Notes: a model not told the origin generated them from the sequence alone. A stretch of DNA of 64,000 bases from Ciona intestinalis (GCF_000224145.3 NC_020172.2:5825056-5889055), one strand, 5' to 3'; positions 51,153-63,308 are shown, numbered from the stretch's first letter. Program-made: numbers and translations.

Positions 51153-54100
51153 TTAAACAGAAGATTCATTGTCGATCGTTGAATCGTTTGGTTTGTGACG
51201 TTTTGCACTAGGTATTGTGACGTCATAATATGGCCGCTTTATTCGAATAGCAGGGCGCAATACGCGATCGTTCCCCGTCCTCCTGTAGGGGACCAATGAG
51301 CGTAGGAAGGTGGACCACGTGAATAAAGCGTTGAAGCGTGACCTGAACACCTTGTAGTCGTATCTAGCCTGTGAGGGAATTTATAAATATGATTTTTGAT
51401 AGAACTTATTTTTAGTCTTTGGTTTGGGGGAGCTATGAAAAAAATAAGTTGAACAATTCATTGTTACAAAATAGTGGTTACCATAATTTGTTAATTCATC
51501 ACTTTGCATCTTTATATGTGTTTCTATGATTTTAGTTGTTGTATAAATATCTTATAAACTACATAGACATCATATAAGTTATATATAAACACAGGGGAGG
51601 CAGGGATAGTTAGACACACAATTCTGTGAAACAAATCTAACTTATTGGTTGTAATGTTTACTGATTAATGCAGTGTTGAAAATTAGAGGTATGTTTGTCC
51701 ACCCTGCCACCCCAGGTTTGGCGCCTATGTCATTAAATCAACACACAGTGGCCCTGCCAGAAAAAAAATATGGGGGGGCGGGGGTTTAATCAAAAAATTC
51801 AAAAAAAATATTTATTTTTTAAATTTTTTTTTTTATTTTAATTTAAAAAGGGGGGTGGGAGGCCGCAACCCCCTAAACCTCCCCTGGCCGCTCCACTGCC
51901 CACACATAACACCCACCCCCATAACCTGCCATATATCACCCATATCTACCCCGAGGTTAGCCCTTCACCCACAACACGTACCCTCATATCTGCCAACAAA
52001 TCAACGGTTTTAAATTTTCCTCCCGATGTTTCATCCGTCGCATCATCGAGTCGGAGGATCGTCTTCGCTTGCGTTACTCGACGTTCGCGATCCTGTGATG
52101 TCATAATGCTAATTATGCATGATATGATTATTTAGAAAACATCTTTATTTGCAACTTATCAACAATTTATAACGAAAAACGATTTGCAGAAATTTTTGCG
52201 ATAAATATTATCATTATGATATCACACTAACTTTAACGAGCGCATAATAAGCTTTTGTCGTTGCACGGTTGGGCGCACACAGGGGGAGGTAGAGGTTCCG
52301 AGCGAATGCGCGAGATTTGTTTGTGACATCACTATCGGCTTTGTTACTCGTCGATTGTTGTTTTGTGATGTCAGTGTTGTCACTTGTGATGTCACTGGAG
52401 GTTAATGAGTCAGCATTTCGTTTACCTGAAATATTATGTTCACATGACAAGTTACCCAAAGTTTTGAAACAAAAGTGACATAATTTTTTAACAATGTAAC
52501 CCTAGATTTTGTGGAAAAATTAAAACAAATTTTTTTGCTAATGGTCTTTGTGGTCACAAAATGTTCTATGACATCACAAAAGGTCTATGACATCACATAC
52601 TCATTTTTTTCCTCATTTCACCAACAGCTTTGTTTCCCGCCTCGATCTCGTTCCGTAGCACCGACCTCAAGGTCACTAACATGGAAACAATATATTATTA
52701 AGAATTACAGATGTTTGTGTGGTAACTTGTAAGCGGGCACGACTGCCAGATGACAGTCGAAGCAACCAGAAGGGCTTGATATCACTGATTGTAACTAACA
52801 TGGAAACAATATATATATTATTAAGTAGTTTATTTTATATGGCAATTTGTAATTGGGGACCATTGTCATACCAACATTTGATGTATGGATTGTGTAACCA
52901 GAAGATACAGGGTTCAAGTCCTGGCATTGCTAGGATTGTAACTGACATTGAAACAATATATTAGATGTATAGGATGTTGATATTAATATAAGATATCTAT
53001 TTCACCTTTTCCCTCTCGTTGTTTATCTTTCTTGATACGAATCGATTCTAGAGCTCGAGCTGCGTTGATGTTTAGAGCTGGAGACGGAAAATAGGATAAA
53101 ATAGGGAAATTCCCATGTAAAAAGGGGTAAAATGGGGGTTAGTGGGGCAAAACATTTATATATTACGCAAGAGCAGACCAGGCAACCATGGTAAATTTGT
53201 ATAATCTACCTTTTATATAATAAATAAAAATATCTTTGGACGAAATCGATTTTGAATTCTTGGTGATTTCTTTCAAACAAAATCCGAGATTGTCGTTTTC
53301 GAGTTTCCGCGATTGTCGTTTCATTGGTTTGTACCTCTCCTCTGAATAGATGTTATTGTGATGTCATAATCATGTGGTTATGATATTTCTATGCTTGGAT
53401 AAAATATAAGTGGACACAACCTTAAATTTTATTCAATATATAGTAAGATGGGGGAAGACGGGACACCTTTTCATTATATTTTCTCGTCACATGTGTTAGT
53501 AAACAAAGAACATTCAAAGAATTATAAAACCGTATCCTCACGACTCCCATAGACCGTTGATAATTGTTTAAAACACGATCAGGATTTTTGGATATTGTGT
53601 GCTAAAGGTGTCCCGTCTTCCCCACCCTACTATATATTGTATATGTGGATGTAACAACGGCACACAAGGTCACGAGAGTAAAAACACACGTGTTCACCAC
53701 AATTACTTGTAAACCAACCTAAAAACTTCTTAAGTTCAAAATTGATCTGAATATCCTCGTGATTCATCTTCCCCGCTATTCCCATCTTGCCCCCTCTTCT
53801 ACCACGTCTGGTCTTCATCAATTCAATGTATAATTCCAACACCTCGCGGCTCGATAAGTTGCTGGACATCTGGGGAGGAAAGATTTGGTTGGTTTATAAG
53901 GTATTTGGCAACAACAGTCATTATAACACGGTTGTTCTATTCATACAACTTGTGCCCGTTTACGAGTTCCCACGTACTATGTTTGTGAGTGATTATTTTC
54001 TTTTATGTCTGACAGTTTAAGCACCTATTAGTGACCACTGGGTTATTGTTTTTAAATGTCTTGCCCAAGGACACATACATCCACATTGGTAGCAGCGACC

Positions 54101-57100
54101 AGCCTTGAACTCGTAACTACTGATCTAGAGGCACACGCTGTAACCAAGGTGTTGGGAAGTACAGTTATAAGATATCTATGAGTTACTTACATTCAGAAGA
54201 GCGTCCTGTGCCGGCAAAACTTTTTGTTTCGGTTTCGAAGATATTTTTATAAGATGTTTGTGTGGTGTATCTGTAGGTGCATCTGTAATTAAAATAGATA
54301 TGTTACAAACACCATACCAGATATACCACAAACACCATACCAGATATACCACAAACACCATACCAGATATACCACAAACACCATACCAGATATACCACAA
54401 ACACCATACCAGATATATCACAAACACCATACCTGGCTCTGGTGGACCATCATCACCATTTTCTTTATCTTTATTTTTATCGTTGTCGTTGTCTTTTTCT
54501 ATATAAAAGTAGATCGAATTAGGTTGATCAGTGCTTGTAAAAGACTGAGTAGACTTGGTGAAACATCTGCTATAGTATAATGAGTCTATACTCGATAATT
54601 GTAACCTTGATATTCATAAATACAACATAATGTCTCACCTGTTTTAACCGGGGTTGTCTCAGCGGATATTTTTTCCAACAAAGTTTTCCGAATCTTGTGA
54701 ACATTATTTGAATACGTGGTAGAAGGATTGTAGATTAATGCACGGCCCATGCTTACAGCTCTGTAATAGAAATGGAATATTAATGAATGTAACTTATTTA
54801 TCTTCACATGGCGGGGCAACGATAGTCGTTATAACACGGGTGTTCTGTTTCATACACCTCGTGCCCGCTTACAAGTTACCACGTTTTTAATATGCTTATA
54901 AAATATATTGTTTGTATATTAGTTATAGAAACACCATACACCACAGACTCACCGTTTAATCGTATTAAATCTCTTCACGCATTGCGAGTCCGTCCTCCCC
55001 CCCATGTACCTCGCAACCAACGACCACCGTTCCCCATGCTCGTGTACGAGCTTTAATAGTTTGCGATCCTCTGATTTGATCCATGGGCCGCGCTTCCAGT
55101 TGCTGAGGCAGTTCTTATATCTGTGATGTCACAATGGGGTATGTGATGTAGGGTTGTGTATATGATGTCTATGTTATTAATGCACACCGAGGCATAGAGT
55201 GAGATTTAGGCCAGGGTTGATCAATACATAACTAATGTATGAATGTAATTTGTTTATCCTTGTGTGATGGGGCAACGATAGTCGTTATATCAAGGGTGTT
55301 CTGTATGGCTGACTATTCAAACAACTGACAAGATAAATATATACCCTACATAAAATATCTATGTCACGATAAAAGATATCTATACCATAGTATATGATTT
55401 CTATGTTACAATATATGATATCTATGTCACAATACACGATGCCTTACCTTTCCCTCAGTTGACCATCATGTCGATTAGGAACAATATTAAGGTCACGTAT
55501 TCTTGCCCACTTTTCCCCATATATGCTAACCGCTCGCAACAATGCCCCGTCTTCTTCTGGCTCCCATCTGTCATAATAGGAATTGTGATGTCATGAAGTA
55601 TGATGTCATAATGTTTATTATTATATGAATATTATTGTTTTCTAAAATACTAAAGTGTCGGTCAAATGCAACTTAACTTATATAAACACCTGTGAAAAGT
55701 GGTGCAACCAATTCAAGGTTATTGTTTTGTTGACACTTTGTAAAACTAGCTGTCAAAAATACTGAAGTTTCGGTCAACTGCTAATTTTAAAAACATCTTA
55801 CTATAGCGTAATTTTTGTTTATCTCTTCGAACTCGAAAAGATCAGATTAATTAAAACAACAAAGAAAGGGAATTAGCAGCAAACGATAGTCGTTAAGACA
55901 CGCTAATAATATTACAGCGTGGCTGTTGAACCAAACAAATGTAAATTGTTGCAAACTGACCTTGTTTTTTTATAGAAGGGGTCGAGCGTTTTTGACCATC
56001 GATGGACGACTTGGTAGTTTGTTCGTGAGTTGAGGTTTAATGCAACCATTGTGTACGGGATGCAATTCCCGACTTTTAATCTATGGATGCATTTCACCAA
56101 TTGCTGGTCTTCTTCTGGTGTCCAGGGCTTCCTTCTGCATGGAAACACTGGTGGTTATTTAGCTGGAAACACTGGTGGTTATTTAGCTGGAAACACTGGT
56201 GGTTATTTAGCTGGAAACATTGGTGGTTTTTTAGCTGGAAACACTGGTGGTTATTTAGCTGGAAACATTGGTGGTTTTTTAGCTGGAAACACTGGTGGTT
56301 ATTTAGCTGGAAACACTGGTAAAAAACTAGCTTAAAAACCTAAAAAATTAAACAATTTTTATAAATAAACACAACTACAAAAATATTATCTAAATGTTTT
56401 TACAAATAAACACAAGTTTTTTTCCAAAAACTGCTACAAACTTGAAGTCCTTGTTGAGCGTTCTTTGGTAATACTGTGCACATTGTAACGGGGTACGTCC
56501 CGTGTTTAACTCCTTCGATATCCAGTTCCAATCTCGGTCTGTGTGTTTCTCAAGTATTGATGTGAAGTTCTGTGGAATATGGGGGTTATATACTTGTGGG
56601 GGTGGGGAGTATTTTAAGTGGACACCCAGGGTGCTACAACCCATTAGTGACCACTGGGTTGGAGAAATTGCTGTTAAGTGTCTTGCCCAAGAACACATAC
56701 GCCCACAATGGTAGCAGCGTTGGGCCTCGAAACTGGTATTCTTTATTTTAAATGCAAAACTCAAACATTGTAGCTGTTATAACATGCTTTTGATTCATAA
56801 AATAGGAACTAGTTTAGGCGTTGCAACTAATTGCCCAGCCATACAAGAATAAATAAGTTACATTCACTTTGACAGAAAAGGCCTAAAAATGCATCGTAGT
56901 TTTTATTTTAGAATCTGCATGTCAGACCTTTTCTTCTGCTTTGCTCCAGGCATCATTGTTAATAGACGGATGAAGATGGGACTTCCAGTAACACGCACAG
57001 TTAGCCGGAGTAGCTTGCATATCCAGGTCTATGTTGGCTATCGTGTCCCAATCCCACTCGCGCTCACGATCGCCCAACAACCCAGTTATTGGGACTTTAC

Positions 57101-59595
57101 TTTTTTCATCAATTTGTTTCTGAACTTCGGAAATTTTCTGTTTGACTCTGGAACAAATGATTTTGTTTCATACACCTTGTGCCTGCTCGCAAGTTACTAT
57201 GTATGCAACTTTGCGAGTGATTGTTTTTTATATTTTTGTTTTTCTGTATTTTTGTTTTTCTGTTGGAGCAAAACTAAATGCCTGCAATGGTAGCAGCGTT
57301 GAGCCATGAATCCAGTATCTTTAGTGTTTACGCAATCATTCCAACTAATGTGTCATTGAACCAAATGAACTAATAAATTAAACAGGGTAAATAATACCGT
57401 AATGGGTCCCACAATTAATGGGTCCCACTTACTCCTCATGGTCGGGTCCGTTTAACATGTCGTTCAAATATTCAAGTTTCGACAACAAAGGTTCGGTCAC
57501 ATGACGTCGCGCTTCACGTTCCACTCCACTGATTAACGCTGAAATATATGATTTCTATGAAAATATATTAACTCCATAAAATAGTGAGTTTGTAAACACA
57601 GGGGAGGCAGGGATAGTTAGACACACATTCCTGTGAAACAAATCTACCTTATTGTACCCCCAACCCCTATACACCCCCCCCACCTTGAAGCGTTGGTTTC
57701 TTCCACTTTCCCGGGGGCATGGCGTTACGCTCGAATAATTCACCGACATCTGAAGCGCGACGAGTTATCTCGATATTCGTTGGACCGTTACCTTCCTTAT
57801 CCTATTACATAGATATCATATTAACAATAGAACATACATTTTTACATTTGGGACCCATCAATTTGGGACCCATGAAATTAAGACCTAGAAATTTGAGACC
57901 CATGAACTTGGGACCCATAAATTATATGGGTCAACCTAGATACCCATATACATTAGGATTAAATATACAAACCTTAAAAAACGGGGTCCTCATGAACGAA
58001 TAACCGGGCACAATCATCTTGTAACGACTTTTAATGTTCATTCGTTGCTCCGACTCGATCAATATGGACTGGAACATAACGTTTGTTATAATATGTATCT
58101 GTCTCTTCAATAAATATAGTGACAAAACAACAGTCGTTACAACACTTCTATGGTTTATAATACATTTAAATTAAGTTTCTATAAATATTCAATATATTTA
58201 AGAACTGATATTAAATTACATGACAAAGGACTTCAAGACATGATGGCCCACTAGAATAGCTATTTTATCACAATGTGCCTTGTAGCAACAAAACAGAGTA
58301 TAATAAATGAAATATATTAACCAATATAAATCAACTCACAGTTTGGCAATGATTTTCCTGCAACAATTGTTTCACCTTCGTTATCTCTTGTTCGATAACT
58401 TCTTGGTACGCTAGGTTTAGTTTTAACAAGTTAACGGGGGTCGGGGGGAGGTCAACTGAGAGGTCGATGACCTCCTGAAAATAAGGGAAAAACACTGGTA
58501 AAAATTATTTGGAAACACTGGTGGATATTTAGCTGGAAACACTGACAGATATTTAGCTAGAAAAACTGGTAAAAATTATTTGGAGAACTGGGTAAAATTA
58601 CTTTATAATGCCCCAAAAAATCGCTGGGAAAATTTAAACTAAAATTAATGATAAACAAAGAGTTTGATTCATAAAAATCATATAACCTCCTCCGTTTCAT
58701 CATCTTCTTGCGTGTCTTCACCTGATTGGCTGACGGCATCTGAACGAAGCAATGTAATTGGTTTATTAGTTTATTTAAACAATCCATTAGCACACCATAA
58801 TACAGTCACGTAACTTCCATTGTGTCCTTGGGCAAGACACTTAACGACAATTGCCCCAACCCAGTGGTCACTAATGGGTTGTCTAAACTGTCAGTAATAC
58901 AGAAAAATAATCAACCACAAAGTTACATACGTGGTAACTTGTAAGCAGGCACAAGGTGTATGAAACAGAACACCCGTGTTATAACGACTGTCGTTGCCCT
59001 GCCATGTGAGGATAAATAAGTTACATACGTGGTAACTTGTAAGCGGGCACGAGGTGTATGAAACAGAACACCCGTGTTATAACGACAAAAATTCACTATA
59101 AAGGTGGCTGTACACAGTATCCGGCATGCGAATTCACTTGCGAAGTCGTATGCAAACCCGCGTCCAATTCCGCATGCGGCAGCGAAATCCGGGCGAATTC
59201 CGGATACTGTGTACAGCCACCTTAAATGTATATTTATTGACAAACCGAATGTTGTTGTAGGTTGGGGTGAAGTTGGTTCAAACGTCTCATTTATATCTTC
59301 ATTGTCATCTGGAAAGGAATAATTTGACCTTGAAAGTCACCACAAACATTAAGATTAATTTTCCATATAAATATAGCAAAATTCAAATAAAAATGTTGTT
59401 TGTCGTGTGTTGTGGGTCACAAATTGTGGGTAATATTCGTAAGGAGTTTATGACCGCATGTGTTCAAAATAATCTTAACATTGTGGGGTTCTTACCGCTC
59501 TCTTCTTCTTCGAAATTAAGGTCGAGTGGAAACGTTTGCAGTTGCAATCGAAGCTGATCTTCCGCAATTTCTTCATCACTGCTTCTAAAATCCAT
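51153..59595 (-). CDS. SNAPC4: snRNA-activating protein complex subunit 4, Myb-repeat protein (22 exons)
   Basis: Exons: 59595-59496, 59308-59246, 58739-58687, 58474-58340, 58068-57973, 57801-57684, 57538-57433, 57147-56928, 56569-56442, 56134-55961, 55567-55448, 55120-54953, 54760-54639, 54498-54433, 54282-54191, 53869-53719, 53341-53210, 53077-53006, 52675-52622, 52425-52232, 52092-51982, 51368-51153. All phases fit; the product is 896 residues. Exons 4-7 carry conserved N-terminal helices (LKLNLAYQEVIEQE; GYSFMRTPFFK). Exons 8-12 hold the Myb array: a half repeat (WDWDTIANIDLDM), then repeats with DRDWNWISKELNTGR, WTPEEDQQLVKCIHRLKVG, WEPEEDGALLRAVSIYGEKW and WIKSEDRKLLKLVHEHGERW. This four-and-a-half repeat layout is specific to SNAPC4 (SNAP190), which recognises the proximal sequence element of pol II and pol III snRNA genes. 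The last exon matches the conserved C-terminal FRSRFNALFTWSTFLRSL. Exons 16-20 are less conserved and rest mostly on phase. Confidence 0.93.
51588..51726 (+). repeat. Dispersed repeat family C copy
   Basis: ACACAGGGGAGGCAGGGATA to ACCCTGCCACCCCAGGTTTG, in the last SNAPC4 intron. A poly-A/poly-T and GGGGGTGGGAGGC segment follows at 51740-51900 and resembles 9000-9060 in reverse. Confidence 0.75.
53438..53636 (+). repeat. MITE family A copy in a SNAPC4 intron
   Basis: TATAGTAAGATGGGGGAAGA and TCCCGTCTTCCCCACCCTAC are the inverted ends. The copy begins about 100 bp beyond exon 17. Confidence 0.85.
54309..54432 (-). repeat. 23-bp tandem array starting at a SNAPC4 5' splice site
   Basis: Read on the gene strand, units of GTATGGTGTTTGTGGTATAT + CTG begin exactly at the donor of exon 14. 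Five to six units fill most of the 150-bp intron, so the donor hexamer is repeated in each unit. Confidence 0.9.
54784..54890 (+). repeat. 98-bp repeat, one unit in a SNAPC4 intron
   Basis: TATTTATCTTCACATGGCGG and ATAACACGGGTGTTCTGTTT mark a single unit. Confidence 0.75.
56141..56330 (-). repeat. 24-bp tandem array abutting a SNAPC4 3' splice site
   Basis: Eight units of GGAAACACTGGTGGTTATTT + AGCT (plus strand). The array runs to within 7 bp of the exon 10 acceptor, so it occupies the pyrimidine-tract position. Short relatives lie in another intron at 58490-58580. Confidence 0.9.
58918..59085 (-). repeat. 98-bp repeat, nearly two units after a SINE body
   Basis: A headless SINE body (58815-58915) runs directly into ACATACGTGGTAACTTGTAA units, in SNAPC4 intron 2. 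Confidence 0.85.
59101..59223 (+). mobile_element. MITE family B copy in SNAPC4 intron 2
   Basis: A 123-bp element whose ends AAGGTGGCTGTACACAGTAT and ATACTGTGTACAGCCACCTT are perfect inverted repeats of each other. A relative lies at 35858-35983. Confidence 0.88.
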
Positions 59596-60240
59596 AAAAT
59601 TGTTTTGAAGCTTAAAATAATTGACTTTACAACACGGCAAGAAACACACAAACAGGAGATTTTATTCGCGCTTCATAACCAGCTATTTACACAACGGTTG
59701 GTGAACATAGAATTAAAATTTTGTAGCTACAAATTTTATGAAGGGAGTTTGAGGTTATAAATCTAGCCTGGTTTAGCGGGTTTAGATTTTACCAAGCAGT
59801 AATTATCATAAAATTAAAAAAAAGTTGTTTTTTTTTTAAATAAACAAGTTTAAAATTACGTTAATAATATAATTGAAATTCAAAACCAACCAAGCGTAGA
59901 ATAAACATTCGGTAACACTGCGTTGTGAATCACTGCTGTTGATTTTTTGAAAACTACAGAAACGAAAAGCGGCGTGGAATAGAATTTTATTTTGCAATTA
60001 AATTACCAAATCTTATGTATAAGTTGTTGTTGTCGCCAGACATATTATAGTGCGAAAGAGATTTCTGGCGTTTATTTTTGTGATCTTAAAGGACCGACGT
60101 TTTGTATTCCATACGGCGAGGTACCATCATGGTTTACCGTAAAGTGTTTTGTTCAAGAACACATACGACGACAATTAGGATTGCAAACAAAATCCCGAAG
60201 ATCTCTTTCGCAATTAAAATTAATTTCTTTGTTTAATTAG
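59596..60240. promoter_or_regulatory. Divergent promoter region, SNAPC4 and coiled-coil gene
   Basis: The two start codons lie 655 bp apart, pointing away from each other. The plus-strand gene has a strong acceptor (TTTGTTTAATTAG) ending at 60240, 10 bp before its ATG, which suits spliced-leader addition. No core promoter motif is certain. Confidence 0.4.
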
Positions 60241-60250
60241 ATAATTAAAG

Positions 60251-62455
60251 ATGTCTGCTGCTAGTAAAAGTGGACAGCGACCATACGCAGCGTTGTTAGA
60301 TAACGTATCGTTACTGACTACTGGAGGGTCGACGTTTCAGCAGCAACCAACCACTCAAGTTGAAAAACAGAAGCAAAATGACGTCATATTCGGTACGTCG
60401 ACACCCGCGCGAGCTCATTATGACGGTATAATGGCCGGGTTCGATTTATCACCAGTGCATAGCCACGAACGATCGTTGTTGGGAAAAAGTTCAGAAAATA
60501 AAAATAAATCGACGAAATCGAATCGTTCCAGTGTTGCCAGTCCAAGAAAAAGCTCCAAAAGTTATTCCCATATTAAAAGTTCAGGGTACGGCGTTACGCC
60601 GATCCGACAAAAAGCAAAAATTAAAAAGAGCGAAAAGAAATCCAGGCAAAGATCTTCTAGTTCCGGTTCAGCGCCCAAACCTCGTGGTAGGTCGCCGAAG
60701 AAATCCGCAGAACGTAAAGATGACATCACACGTGATGATGTCACACATGGTGATGTCATATGTGATGATGTTACACACAATGACATCACACATGATGATG
60801 TCATAGATGAAACAAACCACCGTACTGAGGTCACAGATGACGGTCAGTTCCTTGAATTAAACGATGAAATATCAAGATTAAAATCAAGAAATGATGAAAT
60901 TAATCAAGAAAATTTCAAACTGACGGCAAAATTAAACCGTTTGTTGTCACACAATGCCAATAATGACACGGCGGAAGAAAACAAAGAAACTCAAGATTCC
61001 GTTATTGGGGATTTGCAGAAAGAAGTTTTGGAACAAGAGCGATTGTTGAAAGGGTACCAGCAGGAAAATGAGAAACTGTATTCTGATATCTCCAAGTTAA
61101 AGACTGAAATGAAGCAGTCCAAGTCTGCAATGTATGAGGAGAATTTGAGGTTGAAAACACAAGTTGCGATTTTGGACGAAGAAATGAAAAACAAGAATCT
61201 GGTTTTGAAAGAAAAAGAAAAAATTGAGATCAAGAAACCTGAAGTTTGTGGGGATTGTTCGAGATATTTGGATGAGATTGAAAGTTTGAAGGAAAAAGTT
61301 GGAATCGGCGTCGAAAGGGTGAAACAACTTGAAATGGAGTGTGAGGGGTGTAGGGTGGAGAACGAGGAAATACGGGGTGAAGTTTTGGGGTTAAAGAGAC
61401 AACTGGATGATACAGCGGTGATGGGGAAGACGTTCCCTAAGGATCGGAGGTTGGAGGAGCTGGAGGCATCGATGCGGATCAATGAGGAGGAGAGGGAGAA
61501 GAGTGAGAGCGAAGTGAAGATGCTAAGGGAGTGGGTTAAGAGGTTGGAACAGCAAGTTGGGGAGGAGGAGCAAGCAAAAGTACGGAGCGTTCAAATGTTG
61601 CGAGGGAAGTTTAATAAGATGAAGATTGAGTACCAGGAGCGCGTGGAGCAGCTCTCGCATCAGTTGATGATCATCAAGTCTTCCAGGAGGGAGGATTACG
61701 ATGTGGAGTTCGAGTTGAAACATCTTCGCGAGGAAAACCGAGCTTTGAAAATAAAAATAAAAGAGAAACATAATGGAAGTGATTATCATCCCGAGTATTT
61801 TGCTCAAAATCAACAACAACAAACTAATCAACAAAATAAACCGGAAATTCAACAAACTCAACAAATTCATCAAAATGTTCAACAAATTCAGCAAAATTCT
61901 AAAGACACAGAAAAGTTTAAATGTGAAATTGAAACTTTGAAGCAAAAGGTTTATGAAACATCGCAACAATCGGATGAAATGAGATGCAGGTTTGAAAAGA
62001 CAATGGCAACAATGAAAGACAATTATGACATCACAATAAAAGAACAAGAGAAAAAATCTGAAAATCTCGAAAAAAAATTAATGGAGGTACAATCAAGACT
62101 TATGACATCACAATCAGAATGTGCCATCAGCCGAACAAGAGAAGTTGCGCTTCAGAAACAAATTGGGAACTTATTATCGGAGCTACAGGAAACAAGACTG
62201 GGGACGCCCAATGCTCCCATGCGCAGAATTGAGAATCTAAACCAACAAATTCAACTTCTGCATTTCAAACAACGAGATCGGGAAAATATGATCAAAAAAA
62301 TAACTGGAAACACTGGAAGCAATGAGGATGTGGAAACACTGCAAGCGGTTATCGCCGATAAGAACTTGTTGCTTGCGAAGTTTCGGACGGAACTTGATTT
62401 AATTTTAGGTGGATTGGAAAAGATTAAAACTAAGGGTGTTTTGGGGAACGCTTGA
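60251..62455 (+). CDS. Single-exon coiled-coil protein, possibly CEP162-like
   Basis: A 734-residue protein. Residues 1-90 are polar and contain PYAALLDNVSLL and FDLSPVHSHERSLLGK. Residues about 75-155 are Ser/Lys/Arg-rich. A stretch of about 25 residues (about 156-182) reads as D-D-V-T-H-type repeats and is encoded by the local TGATGTCA motif. From about 195 to the end the sequence is coiled coil with heptads, broken by a Gln/Asn-rich segment (NQQQQTNQQNKP) at about 515-545. The C-terminal motif LLAKFRTELDLILGGLEKIK reminds me of the end of CEP162 (KIAA1009), a centriole and transition-zone protein, but the identification is weak and the human protein is much longer. A centrosomal or ciliary role is therefore only a guess. 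The absence of introns is unusual for a gene of this size beside such intron-rich neighbours. Confidence 0.75.
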   Translation: MSAASKSGQRPYAALLDNVSLLTTGGSTFQQQPTTQVEKQKQNDVIFGTSTPARAHYDGIMAGFDLSPVHSHERSLLGKSSENKNKSTKSNRSSVASPRKSSKSYSHIKSSGYGVTPIRQKAKIKKSEKKSRQRSSSSGSAPKPRGRSPKKSAERKDDITRDDVTHGDVICDDVTHNDITHDDVIDETNHRTEVTDDGQFLELNDEISRLKSRNDEINQENFKLTAKLNRLLSHNANNDTAEENKETQDSVIGDLQKEVLEQERLLKGYQQENEKLYSDISKLKTEMKQSKSAMYEENLRLKTQVAILDEEMKNKNLVLKEKEKIEIKKPEVCGDCSRYLDEIESLKEKVGIGVERVKQLEMECEGCRVENEEIRGEVLGLKRQLDDTAVMGKTFPKDRRLEELEASMRINEEEREKSESEVKMLREWVKRLEQQVGEEEQAKVRSVQMLRGKFNKMKIEYQERVEQLSHQLMIIKSSRREDYDVEFELKHLREENRALKIKIKEKHNGSDYHPEYFAQNQQQQTNQQNKPEIQQTQQIHQNVQQIQQNSKDTEKFKCEIETLKQKVYETSQQSDEMRCRFEKTMATMKDNYDITIKEQEKKSENLEKKLMEVQSRLMTSQSECAISRTREVALQKQIGNLLSELQETRLGTPNAPMRRIENLNQQIQLLHFKQRDRENMIKKITGNTGSNEDVETLQAVIADKNLLLAKFRTELDLILGGLEKIKTKGVLGNA

Positions 62456-62987
62456 TATTTGGTTAGGATTTACTGTTGTTTTATAAAAATTTAGTGAAAA
62501 ATTGAGTGACATTGTTTGGCTCTGCTTGTTTGTATAGACACCTAACTGCAGGGTAACATCTGAGGTGACATTGTTAAAATACAGTTACACTCATAGTTGT
62601 CAAACATAGGGAACCTCATTGATTAATGTAGTGAATGCAATATACTTTGGCTCTGCTTGTTTGTATAGACACCTAACAGCAGGGTAAAATATGTTTTAAG
62701 TTTAAAAATTTTGTGCGAAAACATATGATGTCACCCCTGTTTCTCTTTGTTCAAGTTTTACTACTCCGTCATTTTATTATTTTCTCTCTTTTTCATATTC
62801 AAAGATCCTATTGTTGTGCTTACTATGATGTCATAATATGAACAATCGATATTGTTTATTGGATAATAGTTTACATTATATTAATTATGATGTCATAAAG
62901 TGCACTGTTGTATCATTTTACATGATTTCTATTATTCATAGTATATATATATTTTATATTTTGTAGGTGCTATAGAAATCATATAAA
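62456..62987. other. Spacer with a short direct duplication
   Basis: TTTGGCTCTGCTTGTTTGTA and the bases that follow, about 42 bp, occur at 62515-62556 and again at 62646-62687. The acceptor-like TATTTTGTAG at 62966 precedes the next gene. Confidence 0.6.
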
Positions 62988-63040
62988 ATGTCCAAACGAA
63001 AGTTGATTGAACCAAAGACCAAGTTTGAGATTCCTTCATG
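62988..63040 (+). CDS. First coding exon of an unidentified gene, continues beyond the window
   Basis: ATG opens MSKRKLIEPKTKFEIPS and the exon can end at TTCATG before GTGGGT (63041), phase 2. An acceptor-like TTTTGTAG ends at 62966, 21 bp before the ATG, fitting a trans-spliced leader. No further exon could be found before 64000 and I do not recognise the protein. With the coiled-coil gene ending 530 bp upstream on the same strand, co-transcription is possible but not shown. Confidence 0.45.
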
Positions 63041-63308
63041 GTGGGTCAGGGGGTTTTATTTGAATATTTTGTTTTTATTTTTCATATATATATAGCCTAT
63101 AAAATAGTTTTATTACAATTTTATGTTTTATAAAAAGTTTGTTTTATTTTCAAAGTTTTGTTAAAATTTGTTGTGATAGTGTAATATGTTTTGCATCACT
63201 TTAAGCTGCAATATAAAACATATAATTTATCATTTTTTTCCTTCGATTAAAAGAGGGTCCTATGGCGTACCATGCTGTCGGACCTCACTATAGAATAAAC
63301 TTATAATT

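Noticed and set aside
56030-56335. Frames encoding N-T-G-G-Y-L-A-G repeats
   Set aside because: Plus-strand translation of the 24-bp array in a SNAPC4 intron.
59464-59649. Longer start for SNAPC4 at MCFLPCC
   Set aside because: MDFRSSDEE at 59595 gives an acidic start fitting the family; the upstream residues look like leader sequence.
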